Part shown: positions 49,440 to 63,543 of the stretch, one piece after another
Numbering within the stretch: position 1 is the first letter of the stretch
Layout: every line of letters starts with the position of its first letter
Assembly (NCBI GenBank): GCA_034440635.1
Contig: JAOTON010001068.1
Span: forward strand, 62,001-126,000
Length of the DNA: 64,000 nt
Reading direction: 5' to 3'
Source of the DNA: Lepas anatifera
Taxonomy: Eukaryota; Arthropoda; Thecostraca; Lepadidae
Made by a program: the position numbers and the translations under genes
Notes under the pieces: model-generated
What the model was told of the DNA's origin: nothing
The model's database searches: none
What the model saw: only the letters and a program-made list of their open reading frames with translations

Positions 49440-51892
49440 TAGAGGTGGGAGTTTCGGGCAATTTTGCAGGCCCGGGCCCGGGCCCGGTCTGCTGCTGATT
49501 TTAGAAGCCCGTCACAAGCCCGGTTTGTGGAAGAAATGGCTTATCAAGCCCGGGAAGGCCCGGTATCATGGAAACCCCATAAACGACTATATAAAGCATT
49601 TATTTACTTTAAAGCTTTCTCAAATACATGTTTTAAGCCAATTTATCCTGGAAAAAGTTTTGGTTTTACCCAAAACCATATTAAAAAGTTGCATGCAGCA
49701 TCAGTAGCCTCAACTATCTTAATAATTCAGCAGAAAATGATACTGAAAAAACACACAGTATGAAACATGGCTTGCTTATGATGCAAACTTACTTCAGGTA
49801 ATGACCAGCATCACTTTATAAAACAATGGGCATTCTAGATAGAGGCATGCACATGGCAGCTATAAGAATCTGGATGAAATAAGTCCACTCATATCAGACA
49901 TTTCCTCCACGATTGCACTTTTGTAAATCATTATATGCTGGCACGAGCCTCACAATTCAGTTCCAATAATGTTTATGAATAGAGGAGAGAGCAGTGACAA
50001 GTTTTCAGCTATAACATTTCAGAATATCATGGCAGAATGGCGGTGAATGAACCAAAAAGTCCTTCACATTGTCCCTGAATTGATACATGTGAGCGTTTTC
50101 TTTTAATTTAGTCACTAAACAGCTTGGAAGATAGTCAAAAGATTGTTCTGCTTGGGTCATCCCGATATGCAAAGTAGGTAAGCCAACAGGCCAACAAGGT
50201 CCGTCAGCCTATCTTGATAAAAACCACCTGTTTTCCACAAGTTCGCACCAAACATGGTATAAAAAGATTGCACCAATCTCCACCAAAAAGTAAATCTGAT
50301 ACAAAAAACAACTCGATCCCATCCACATTATGACCATCGCCATGCGGGCTTGAACACTATTTCTGTTTGTTTTCTTGTATTTTAGGGGCTTGCGCTTAGA
50401 AGGTATCTGAAGCGCTGTGCTTGTCTACATTAGAACAATCATTTATAAAAATATTTTTCACTAAAATTTACCAGAATAGTAAGTTTATTTAAGTGTAACT
50501 ATTTCAATACTCTTGAAAATATATTTTAAGAATTTCACAGATTTAAAAATAAGCAAAAGTGTGTGGTTCATTTGTTTTGTTCCTGAGAAGTCATGTTCCT
50601 GAGAATCGGCCACTTTTTGCGCAGTTGTTTCATATATGACACTTTTCTGGCTTTGCAAAGCTTTTCAAGCTGCTCTCAAGCCCGCGGAATTTGGCGTATC
50701 TGAAGTCCATCATAATTTGGATATTCTGTTATTGTGTTCTGTGTTTCTGTACATTTTTAGTGTGGTGGGAGGGAAGTGTAAAGTTAAGGTATCTTGGGAG
50801 GGAAGTGCTGTTATGTTCAAAGCTAATAAAAGAAGTTGTATTTCATAGAGGCCAGGGAAGTATCTCCACAAGGAAAATGCAACACATGATGTCAAGTATA
50901 TTCATGTTTTGGTGCAATTTCAAAGGTTCCTTCTAAGGCTGACTGCTCTCCCCAGTGTCTCCCCATAACTGACTAACTTATGTTTTAAATTACTTCGATC
51001 AAAAACATGTTTTCTTTGTGCCTATTCCCTTGCATATACTAGCCTTTTCTGAGTGGATTTTGCACCTTTTGGACAATGAAAGAGCAAGATGAAGCTGTGG
51101 AAAGGTCAAACTTATCAACATTTGTTCTTGCATCTAGAGTTAGCAGGCCAATTTGACAATTATGGGCTCCCAATAGATAGTTTGTACCTGACATTCACTT
51201 CGCCATTTTTCGCAGAGGACATGGGAATGGCTCCATAGATGACATTTTCTTTTTACCTGAAGCAGAAAGCTTCTGGAAAGAATGTTCTAGCTAGAGCTAG
51301 GTGTTCGTATCAATATGTCAGCAGCAAATTGGTTAAATGACTTCCTTTGAAATGGTATACTGACAATATGGAAGTAACAAATAGGCTATCACGATTTGTA
51401 TTTTGTTCACCCATATATGACTTAAAGATTTTGAAGTCATTGGGATATTCATAAAATGACAGTACAGCATGGATGTGTGCAACTGTAGGCATTTTCAATA
51501 TTTGATTATTAATATTGATACAGGTTTAGGTAACTTGCTTTTGACCCTGGCATGAGTAACAGATAGAAAAATAGAGCTTCATGCTTTTACATTCCTGATG
51601 TATGTCTTAAAGTCAATGTCTCAAAATTAATTGTACATGCATTTTCAAAAGCTGCAGGTGCATGAATAAGATAATGTTTTAGTGGAAAAAACTAGGTCTG
51701 TACTGAAAAGGCTTATTAAACTTACAGAAAATTGACTGAAGTCCCAGTTCAGTTGAGGCCCGGAATGAGCCTGGGTGAAGCCCGTCATCAGCCCGGCATT
51801 GGCCTAAATCAGGCCTTCAGGCCCGGTCCAAGCCCACGGGTCTGTAACGGGCTTTTGCCCCGGGCCCCCGGGCCTGGAAAGTCCCACCTCTA
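49440..51892. mobile_element. Non-autonomous hAT element, 2,453 bp
   Basis: ATTCGTAA occurs at 49432-49439 and 51893-51900, while Y1 and Y2 have it once, giving an 8-bp target duplication. The ends are TAGAGGTGGGAGTTTC and the inverted TAGAGGTGGGACTTTC. Both subterminal regions are packed with GGCCCGGGCCC-type words (49470-49565 and 51755-51880), likely repeated binding sites for a transposase. The interior is AT-rich with no transposase. It is present only in Y3, so it is a young insertion. Confidence 0.9.
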
Positions 51893-51927
51893 ATTCGTAA
51901 GTCATAGGAGTCTGGATTTTAACAATG

Positions 51928-52324
51928 TTAAGGCAATTAAAAACATATCTACCTTAGTCCCTTAACGTGGGAAGCATACGTAAGTCTGCGGTAGAACAGA
52001 CTCTATCGAAGCTATTTCTCTATCGAAAATACTTGAACCATTTTTTGTCAGGTCACATTTGAGGCCACTAGAGGTAAATACATGCCGTCATAGGGATAAC
52101 ATGTAAATGAAGGTTTTCGGTCATCACATCTTAACAAGTACAGAAAGAGAAAAACAATTTAAACCCTTTGAATCCTCGCAGCAAGCCAAATCTAATTATA
52201 TCTAACATGACCTTGTTAGGTCAAATATTAGACTTGACGTGACCTCAGGTCAGGTCAAGGTCAAATTAAGTAAAATGTATATCATTAGAACCGCAGGACA
52301 CGGAAAATATAATGCAGTTACAGT
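51928..52324 (+). repeat. Unit X, copy 4, first part
   Basis: From TTAAGGCAAT to GCAGTTACAGT, where the LINE interrupts it. AGGTCA/TGACCT hexamers are dense here as in the other copies. X4 continues at 55857-56756 and 59218-61930. Confidence 0.85.
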
Positions 52325-55300
52325 TCAGATTCTGCTGAATGCAGCGGAACTAGGCGGATGCATTTTATTTGCTCTTAGAAATTTGTTCATATTTTTGCGA
52401 ACCGTTAAGGTTCAGCTAATCTAAATGTGTGTCCTTGGTAAATGAAGGTGTGCTAGATTCAAATATAGCATTGTTTTTGACGTGTAAGATCAATTTAATG
52501 CTGTTTAATGCCTTTAAAGTTAGGAAATATTTCTGAGTTTTCATCAACTTTTTATATTTTTGCGATCGAATCTTAACTTGATTTTTCGATCAAGAACACG
52601 TGCTTTCAGCAAGTTTTCCCTCAGTGAACAAAAATCAAGATAAGAATAATGTGTCGTGCATTTATTGCGTATACCCTGAAAGAACTGAAGAGACTGGAGC
52701 CACCGACAAAAGAAAAACATATTCAAGTCATAACGAACAATCGACCAGTGTGTGCATACCGAAAAAGAGTGAAAACCGAAAAACGACCGAGAACACTAGC
52801 GATCCCAAAACTACTTACAACGACAACAGCGCAGACGCAGCCACCAGCCGATGAAACATCGAACGCGACGCTCCCAAATGTGACAGTGAACAAACCAACA
52901 AGCGTCAGAACACGGAGGACTGACAGACAGTCACATCTCTCGATTGGTCACCTAAACGTAAGATCCCTCCTCTCATCAATAGACGACGTCAATAATCTGC
53001 TGGAGAGTCAACATCTAGATGTTTTGTGTATTAGCGAAACCTGGCTAAATGAAAATATTGACAACAGCTTTTTGATATTTCCAGGCTACAAAATATTCAG
53101 AAAAGACCGTCCGCCTCACATAAGTCGTGGGAGGGGAGGAGGAATATGTATTCTATATCGCAACGCACTGCGCGTGGAGACATTATCAGTGCCAACGGCT
53201 GGCTCGCCCCTGGAGGCGCTGTGGGTCAGCTTGTATAGCAAACAAACTGTGACAATTGGAGTGTGCTACCGGCCACCAAAAGCACCAATTTCAGCGGTTT
53301 TAGACGATCTACAGGGACAGCTGATTTATGTTAACTGCAGAGCAAGACCTACATTTCTTCTGGGCGATATCAACATAGACATGCTTAAACCATCTAGCTC
53401 AGAAACAAGGAGATACGCTCAAACAATCGAAGATCTGAACATGAAACAAATAGTGGCAACAACTACTCGCCCTGAGTCTGGATCCCTGCTAGACCACATC
53501 ATAGTGAGATCCTCTGATGAAAAGACGTCATCTCAAGTCATCCCAATCAGTTGGAGTGACCACGATCTGGTGGTTGCGGACACCCAGCTGAAGCGGGAGC
53601 GCCCCTGTGCAGCAGAGATCACCATCCGATCGACCAAAGGTTTAGTGCCAGACGCCCTATGCTTGGACTTACTATTAGCTGATTGGAATGCTGTGCACGA
53701 GTCAATGAGCTCAGGCGATAAATGGAGAGCCTGGCTTACTGTGTGGTCACCAATTATAGATAAGCATATGCCGTTAAAAACCATCCGGACGAAAAGAGCC
53801 CCAGCTCCGTGGCTTCAAAACAACGAGGCACTCCGTTCCCTCATGAGGGAAAGAGACAGGCTTTATAAAGCTAAATGTGATAATCCCAACTCGGACGTGG
53901 TCAAAGAACAGTTTCGCAAATGCAGAAACGAAGTGAAGAGTGCACAAAACAAAGAGCGATCGAACTACTTCCTCTCTACTTACCAACAGAGGCGCCACAC
54001 CACGTGGAAGGATATAAGACGATTTCTTATATTACCTAAGGGAGGTGACCCCGTCGCTGCAGTCAATGAACCGTCTGCTCAATGGGCAGATAAGTTAAAT
54101 GAGCACTTTGCAACCGTTGGCTCACGCGTAGCAGCGGCGCTGGAGGAGGCCCGACGGGACACAGAGCCTTTGCCTCCCCGTCCCCCAGTTGTGGTCAGTG
54201 GGGCCTTTCGCGTGCGCCCAGCAACACTACCTGAACTATCATATGCCATCAATCGTATGTCAACGTCCAAATCTAGCGGAGAAGACGGCATCACCATCAG
54301 CATGCTGCGAATGACTTTCCCGGTCATCGGTCCTCATCTGCTCGAAGTTATCAACTCTTCGCTGATCTCCGGAGAGCTACCAACGGAATGGAAGCTGGCT
54401 ACAGTTGTCCCACTCCATAAATCGGGAAGTGTAACTGAGCCTGGTAACTACCGTCCCGTGTCTATTATCAGCACAGTCGCAAAAGTAGCAGAGAGCGTTG
54501 TGTGCGTGCAGCTGGTTAACTACATGGAGTCGCATGCAATTCTCAGTGATATCCAGCATGGATTCAGAACAGGACGATCCACAGAATCAGCTATGCTAGA
54601 CGCAGTTGGATGGCTGATGGAAGGCATGGACCAAGGCTTTTTAGGGTCCGTCACAACCGCGGACACGTCCAAAGCCTTCGATTCCGTGGAACACTCCCGA
54701 CTGATAGAAAAATTAGGATGGTATGGTATAGATAGCCATTGGTTTGAGCGCTGGTTAAGTGAGCGTAGACAAAAAGTCAAGGGAGGGGATAAAATGCTTC
54801 CTATTACACATGGTGTGGTTCAGGGTTCACTTCTCGGCCCAGTCTTGTTTTTACTCTTCACAAATGATTTGATGTCTCACGTAGAATCCAAAATTGTCAT
54901 GTACGCCGATGACGCACAATTCTTGCATCGAGGCCTTAGTCAAAACCCGCTTGAACTTCAGGGAAAAGTAGAAGCTACATTCAAGCAAGCCCACACATGG
55001 TTTACCCAGAATAGTTTAAAAATCAACCCAACAAAAACTGATCTTATGCTTGTTAGACCACGCCATAGGCGGTCATCACTGCAGTTCTCTGTGCAGTTTG
55101 GAGATGTTAATGTTAAACCGTCGTCAACTGCCAAGATTTTGGGTCTCACTGTCGATGATGGATTACATTTTGATGCTCATGTAACAACAGTGATCAAACG
55201 GTGCTACTCTACTCTAGGTGGCTTAGCAAAATTTTCGTACAGACTTCCAGAAGCGGTAAAGAAGATGATAGTAGAAACTCTTATATTCCCACATATTACC

Positions 55301-55856
55301 TATTGTTTGTCAATCTGGTCAGGATGCAACAAAAGTCAGCACAACCGCATTCAAAAAGTCATTAATCATTGCGCGCGAGTCGTGAAAGGAGCCAGAAAGC
55401 ATGACCATGTGACTCCCATACTAAAAGACTTAAAATGGCCTAGATTCGATGAATTCTTACAGGAGCATGACCTGACTACCATGTGTTATGTTCTGTACTC
55501 AAAAAATGCCCCATCCAGCCTGCGTGATCGGTTCACACACCGCGAGGAAGTCTCGAGTAGGCAGACCAGAGCCACGCACGCGGGTGACCTTCACCTACCG
55601 CGTGTGCGAACCGAGCACGCCCGGCGATTTTTCAGATATCGGGCCACATCACTGTGGAACCTCGCTCCTGCTGAAGTTAGGAACGAGCGCAAACCGGCAA
55701 AATGTCGTAGGCTTGCTAACCGCTGGATTAATGATAGACGTCAGGTAGAGAATAGGAGCTAACTAGTGTGGAGCTGAAGAGTGTATGGTTTGTAATTCAT
55801 GACGGAAGAGCCATTTTGTATGGAGGACATGAAAATATATGATGATGATGATGATG
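52325..55856 (+). mobile_element. APE-type LINE, apparently complete, 3.5 kb
   Basis: The empty site in X3 (GTTACAGTCAAGGCTC) and X2 shows that host sequence stops at 52324 and resumes at 55857. The element has a 324-bp leader, a single intact frame of 1,037 codons, a 94-bp 3' end and a (GAT)n tail at 55841-55856. No target duplication is visible; about one base may be missing at the junction. Enzyme order (endonuclease, then reverse transcriptase) and motifs place it in the Jockey/CR1/L2 group. There is no ORF1, so it either uses a single-frame organisation or lost its 5' end on insertion. Confidence 0.85.
52649..55762 (+). CDS. LINE endonuclease-reverse transcriptase
   Basis: This 1,037-residue protein would nick target DNA and copy the element RNA at the nick. 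An APE-type endonuclease spans about residues 96-312, with HLNVRSL (N103), SETWL (E130), GDIN (D240, N242) and SDH (D304, H305). The reverse transcriptase spans about 570-860: NYRPVS (600-605), QHGFR (636-640), ADTSKAFD (D672), GVVQGS (722-727, with V in place of the usual P) and YADD (752-755). A C-terminal region with several Cys/His residues follows. The N-terminal 95 residues are basic and of unknown role. The first ATG of the frame is used as start. No stop or frameshift occurs, which suggests a recent insertion. Assignment within Jockey/CR1/L2 is uncertain. Confidence 0.9.
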   Translation: MCRAFIAYTLKELKRLEPPTKEKHIQVITNNRPVCAYRKRVKTEKRPRTLAIPKLLTTTTAQTQPPADETSNATLPNVTVNKPTSVRTRRTDRQSHLSIGHLNVRSLLSSIDDVNNLLESQHLDVLCISETWLNENIDNSFLIFPGYKIFRKDRPPHISRGRGGGICILYRNALRVETLSVPTAGSPLEALWVSLYSKQTVTIGVCYRPPKAPISAVLDDLQGQLIYVNCRARPTFLLGDINIDMLKPSSSETRRYAQTIEDLNMKQIVATTTRPESGSLLDHIIVRSSDEKTSSQVIPISWSDHDLVVADTQLKRERPCAAEITIRSTKGLVPDALCLDLLLADWNAVHESMSSGDKWRAWLTVWSPIIDKHMPLKTIRTKRAPAPWLQNNEALRSLMRERDRLYKAKCDNPNSDVVKEQFRKCRNEVKSAQNKERSNYFLSTYQQRRHTTWKDIRRFLILPKGGDPVAAVNEPSAQWADKLNEHFATVGSRVAAALEEARRDTEPLPPRPPVVVSGAFRVRPATLPELSYAINRMSTSKSSGEDGITISMLRMTFPVIGPHLLEVINSSLISGELPTEWKLATVVPLHKSGSVTEPGNYRPVSIISTVAKVAESVVCVQLVNYMESHAILSDIQHGFRTGRSTESAMLDAVGWLMEGMDQGFLGSVTTADTSKAFDSVEHSRLIEKLGWYGIDSHWFERWLSERRQKVKGGDKMLPITHGVVQGSLLGPVLFLLFTNDLMSHVESKIVMYADDAQFLHRGLSQNPLELQGKVEATFKQAHTWFTQNSLKINPTKTDLMLVRPRHRRSSLQFSVQFGDVNVKPSSTAKILGLTVDDGLHFDAHVTTVIKRCYSTLGGLAKFSYRLPEAVKKMIVETLIFPHITYCLSIWSGCNKSQHNRIQKVINHCARVVKGARKHDHVTPILKDLKWPRFDEFLQEHDLTTMCYVLYSKNAPSSLRDRFTHREEVSSRQTRATHAGDLHLPRVRTEHARRFFRYRATSLWNLAPAEVRNERKPAKCRRLANRWINDRRQVENRS

Positions 55857-56756
55857 AAGGCTCTATCGCCATCCATTATTAAGTTATTCTGTTTAAACTA
55901 TTTTCCCATGTATTTCCAATGAAGAGGTCATTGCTCGTACCAGACCTTACGTCATGGATATCAAAAATACCGGAACAAATTAAAAAAACTCGGTGCGGCC
56001 ATTATGTGATATAAGGTATGATTAGATCAGTTCATCCTGCTCTGACTTATGCTATCTAAAACTTGAAGTCCGGTCACTTGACCTGTACTAGTGACCTGAC
56101 CTGAGATGACCTAACCTTAAAATGTTGAACAAGTGGTAGAAATTATCAGGAAAAAGGTATGCCAATTACGGCGGCGCTACGTGCCGCCGTTTTTATGCTG
56201 CCTCGAAAAAACCCGAGGGGGGGCGGTTACCCGCCCCGCCCCGTCAATGCGCAAGTTAATCGTTATTTCCTGCAAAGTTATTGACCCAAGGCTGGAAACC
56301 TACTTAACTACCCCCAGATGACCTCCCAGAAGTCACAGGTGAACAACTGCAGCATGAACCTGGAAAGTGGCCCAGGATACTACGATTTGGAGAATATAAA
56401 TATATCTAAGCTGTATCTACACAAGTGCAGCCCAGTTTCTGTTTACACATGGATTTCCAATGTAGGGGTCATGATCTGTATCTTACCCCAGGTCATCGAA
56501 ATTTCAAAGTACCGGAACATATTTTGTACTGCACGCTGGGCCCCTTATGTGATATGAGTTACAATTGAATATATTTACCATGCTCTTACTTGTGCTATCT
56601 TAAACTTTTTTGAAGGTGAGGTCATTTGACCCGCACTGGTAACCTGACCTGATATGACCTAAGCTCAAAATGTGGCGAACATGTGCAGAATTGATCAATG
56701 ATAAGGTGTACAAGGTACTGTGGCGCTTAACGCCGCCATTTTTTCGTGCCGCTTAA
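55857..56756 (+). repeat. Unit X, copy 4, second part
   Basis: Continues X4 after the LINE, with module ii ending at TTAA 56256-56259 (its hairpin is perfect over 8 bp) and module iii up to the TTAA at 56753-56756, where the next transposon begins. The host sequence GCTTAAAAACC is intact in X1 and X3. Confidence 0.85.
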
Positions 56757-57234
56757 CCCATTAACGCCTGCACCTACTTCCAGCTTTCGGATTGGCGAAA
56801 CAAATGTTTTCCTAAGTTTAGAATATGCCAAATAAGATGTTCCGAAAGTTTTAAACCGATACCACTTTTAGATTCTGAGATATGACACCGGACAAAAATG
56901 ACCCGCTGGGCGTTTGGGACATCGGCTGGCACGACGCGGCCGGCTCCCGGGCGGCGCAGTCATCGCACTCAGCGGCCCGTTGCGCATCGCTTTTACTGCA
57001 GTTTTATGAGGTGTTTTTATTTCCTCTTGTATATTGGCCATAGTAAAATTTTAAGACAGTTCTATTATCTCCAGGTTTAATCATAGACTACACCAATCGC
57101 ATATTTGCAAATAGTATACAACGGTGGTTAACCTAGACTGATGATTTACAGGGGATAAACTGAAATTGTGAAAATCATAGTACTTTAAGAATGTTGTGGT
57201 ATACTATAGCATAGAATATTAAGAATATAAGGTG

Positions 57235-57417
57235 GGGGCGCGGTAGTGGAGTGGTCAGCGTAGCTGACTTCCATTCAGCCGACCCGGGGTTCAAGGCCCG
57301 GCGGCTTCCCTGAACAAGGAGCAAGCTGGCTCCCGAGAAACCCTTCCAACAGGGAAAGAGTTGGCGACGCCATATGACCCTGGCAGTTGGTGCGTCGATA
57401 AGCCCCAAAAATTATTA
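57235..57417 (+). mobile_element. tRNA-derived SINE with target duplication
   Basis: TTAAGAATATAAGGTG occurs on both sides (57219-57234 and 57418-57433). The 5' end carries an A box TAGTGGAGTGG (57244-57254) and a B box GGTTCAAGGCC (57288-57298) at tRNA-like spacing, so it is an RNA polymerase III promoter. A tRNA-unrelated body ends with CAGTTGGTGCGTCGATAAGC and CCCAAAAA, then an (ATT)n tail. It inserted into the piggyBac-like element after that element was formed. Confidence 0.9.
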
Positions 57418-57433
57418 TTAAGAATATAAGGTG

Positions 57434-58830
57434 AATGTCAAAGGTTTTGGGAAAACTTTTCTTTTGTCTCTACCCCCTTCTTCCTCCGTCTCCCAGAATT
57501 GGTGACTGACGTTCGCTGAACTTTCAACGAATAATCGTAATATTCAGCAAACAGATGAAAAGTTTTGAAAACTCAATCCGTTATCTCCCCTTATGCGGTG
57601 TAAATTAGCCTGATTAATCTCCAAATTTCCAAACGGGTCCATTTCGATCTTTCCTACTTTTCTTTGGAACAAGCAGCGTGCTCCATAGTTGCATCAATGT
57701 GAACCTTCACATTTCTAGGCACGCCGCTGGTCATTGTAAGGCCGGTCAGCGCATCATCTTTCTCATCCTCATTACTAATATATTTTGTGATGGCATACTC
57801 ATAATATGCACCTGATCCGCTCCGCTATCTTGCGCATTTAGAATGAATTATTTTGCTTCTTTTCTGCAAAACATTTGATCTGTGCCATTGCTAACAACTA
57901 TGCTTTTGATATATTTATGTCTCCAAGGTTGGATATTTCTTCTCGATCCAGGAGGTGTTCTGGATGGTTTAACACTGGCAATACAATCCAAGACCTAGAC
58001 AAAGTCTGTGGGAAACCAAAAATCCAGGCGGGTCTTGACCCCTCCTCTTAACCCCCGGGATGCTCACTCATGGCAGTTTCACTTGACTAGAACCAAGCTG
58101 CAACAGTGCTAATTACGTTTTAGACAGAAGTTCTAGAATTTCCCATGCTTTCGCCCCTTTTAAAGTGCACCAGACGTTTTACACTGCACCATCTTGTCAC
58201 AACAAACCAGCGCGGCGGCCGCGATAATTCTAAACTCATTTTGTTAGCTGGTCATTGACTTCCAATCCGTGGTGGAGCAAGGGGGCTAGGAAGGCTCAAG
58301 CCCCCCCTCCCACCGAAATGTCAGTGTGCCTATTGTAAATGCACAACTGAGTGCTGTTGCGAGGCAATAGCGGGGGAGGCTAGAGACCCCTAACCCCATA
58401 CACCCAATGAAGTCCTCAATTCCCTCTCTACACACTATCCATCGAGGGGAAAGAAAAAGCTCTGCTAGTTTAACAATGAAGTCATGCTAATATTTCGTCA
58501 AGTTTTCAAAACCCTGAAAACTATCTTTGATAACGCGTTCAGAAAACACTGCAACCATCTTGCATGTTTTCGTTAAAATTATTTGATAATCATTCCAAAA
58601 ATAAGACAGACCCTGAAAACGTTCGCAAGCATTTCGTAAACTCCAAAGTTTCCAAACGTATCGACATTGCACTAAAAATCCTCAGATTTGATGAAAAGTC
58701 TATAAACTGGCAACCCTGAATTTGCAGGACCCACAATACCTCCATTTCCTATAGGTAACATTATGCACCTAACCCACGAGACGGGACGACTGGACACATC
58801 CTTTTCCTCCTTTTCAGCGGCCCGAAGATG
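57434..58830. other. Interior of the piggyBac-like element, no gene seen
   Basis: AT-rich, unique-looking sequence without frames above about 60 residues. Nothing resembles a DDD transposase. Confidence 0.5.
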
Positions 58831-59217
58831 TCTGCAACGCCCAGTGGGTCATTTTTGTCCGCTTCATATTTGACGATGTCTCATGGCAAAGCCGTTCAAG
58901 AAAATCTTACTGTTTCTTCACCATCTGACTCCTTGTGGTCTTAGCTTGATGTCAATCATGCAAACTCTTTTCGGATTTCCATATGCTATTGCGAGAAATA
59001 AAATTTGCAAAGCTATCTCACGTTGACCAAAACCTCGCCAAAATAAGTTCCACCAAAATCGTCCCATAAAGACCTAGGAGTTTCAAATGCATTTTTATAG
59101 CTTGTCTATGCTCTGAAACACACATCCATATCATAAACCTGAAGATCACTTCACTGGTTCCGATTCTGCAGCCTGTCAAAGTCAGAGGACAAAAATGACC
59201 CGCTGGGCGTTAATGGG

Positions 59218-61930
<2,713 letters not shown>

Positions 61931-63539
61931 ACAGCCTTGTTGATGACTCAAATTTTCTTGAGTCGACTGAACTCTGACTCACGGCTTAAAGGCTGAATCT
62001 GATTCTGGCTCGACTCACTGACGGGAAGCGCTGCCCTGGAAAGTGCAGGCACATTCAGACAGCATGGGCGCCCCCTGTATAGCAGACATGCTTCCTGGAT
62101 GGCAAACATATCCCCTGGAGAGCAGAGGAACCCTCTGGGTAGCAACTAGGCGTTAGTTTACATCGCAAAACTATTTTCAGGGAGCAAATTTGTCCGCCAT
62201 GGCGAAGTTACCTTTTAAATGGTTTCACTCTTCCACATGCGTTGGACATCATTTAGCAAACTCGCTAAAAGCGCCCAAGCCCCTAGACTCCATCCCCCCC
62301 AATTAAAACATGCCGCCCCCTTCATCAGCTTGCTGAGATCTTCATCCACCGCCACCCCGTCTCCTGAACATCAATCCTGGGTGTGCGCTTCCCTCTAAGA
62401 ACCTACTGACATAGACAGACCTAGTTGAAAAGTAGGTGAGCAAGGCTCAACTCGAACACATTCGAGGATAACTTGTTTTTAAGGAAACTAGACTCAAAAC
62501 GGCCAAAAATGGGTACGAAGTTACTTCCAGAGACAGAAATTACCCTCTTCTCACCAGTTTCAGGCCACCAGACACCGTTTTGACCGCGCAAATTTTTTTG
62601 CTCATCGACTTTTCCGGACGGACCGCCCCTCCCCCAAAACGTCTCCTGGATCCGTCAGTGAAGGGGCCGCCCGCAACTAGTCTGCCGTCCTTCCATCAGT
62701 CTGCTGCCCCCTCTCTGTCAGCAGGCCAACCCCAAATGAAAATCCTGGTTGTGTAGGTACTTGTCAGAAAACCCACTAAAAAAATGTGAAAATATTACCT
62801 TTTCAGGGACCACTCAGTTCCAGTCTGGAATACAGACCTGAAAAGAAAAATGGCAACGCAATGATGGGCAGTGACACTTTGAGTGCAGAAATCAGTAAAG
62901 TGGATTGCCCCTTATTCGTCTGACAATTGCCTCGTCCATATTTCTTGCGTTCCAGTTCTCCCCACTCTCCCCTAATCATCAAGTAAATGCAAAAATGTGT
63001 TCTCCATAAAAATTTAAGATTGAAAGGAGAAGTCCACTCAAATGTCTCCACAACTCAAAATTTGTCCACTCAAACTAATCTGAATTACCCAGTTATGTTC
63101 ACCCAAACTGCACTTCAGATCAGGAAGACGAGTCCACTCAATTTTCTGAAGATAACTCAAAGGTGACCACTTACACTAATATAAATTACCGAGTTAGGTC
63201 CACCTAAACATCCAAAGATGCGTAAAATTTGTCCACACATGCCTATTAAAATGCCATGAAACTGGTCCATCTGAACGAAATGACATAACTCAAAAGGTCC
63301 ACCCAACACGATTTAGATACCGTTTTTCAAACCACGATAGCTCTTTTTTAAACCATACACGTATATTTGAAGCTGACAATGCACGAACAAACATCATCGA
63401 GAACACGGGGGAAAATGGAGTTAACTGTAAACCCTACAAACACTCCTCTTCCTGCCTCTATGTCCCCAAATACGACGATGCATAGTCATAACATGGGAGC
63501 TCTGAATTGAATTGGGGCATTGTTTGGAACATAGGGCGC
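61931..63539. other. Stretch without recognisable gene
   Basis: Follows the end of X4. It starts with a GACTC-rich patch like that after X1. Between about 63030 and 63305 there are repeated phrases such as GTCCACTCAAA, GTCCACTCAATTTTC and AACTCAAAAGGTCCACC, an old degenerate tandem repeat. An isolated inverted hAT-like end lies at 62646-62660. No convincing coding sequence. Confidence 0.5.
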
Positions 63540-63543
63540 TTAA

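Larger units (their letters stand above)
44381..51927 (+). repeat. Unit Y, copy 3
   Basis: Parallel to Y1 and Y2. It contains the LINE fossil, the 0.4-kb MITE (44484-44871), the small hAT-like MITE near 45343-45540 and element W3 (46453-49277, with ATGA at 46449-46452 and 49278-49281). Near its end it is interrupted by a 2.45-kb hAT element. After removal of the hAT insertion the unit joins X4 with the same junction sequence as Y1-X2 and Y2-X3. Confidence 0.85.
56757..59217. mobile_element. piggyBac-like non-autonomous element, 2,461 bp
   Basis: TTAA at 56753-56756 and 59218-59221 flanks the element; other X copies have one TTAA here. The terminal inverted repeats are CCCATTAACGCC. A subterminal motif, GACAAAAATGACCCGCTGGG, is found inside the left end (about 56892-56911), at the right end (about 59187-59206), and inverted with one change near 58842-58861. 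CCC-type ends, TTAA target and internal repeats fit piggyBac-like elements. No transposase; the interior is AT-rich and contains a nested SINE. Confidence 0.85.
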
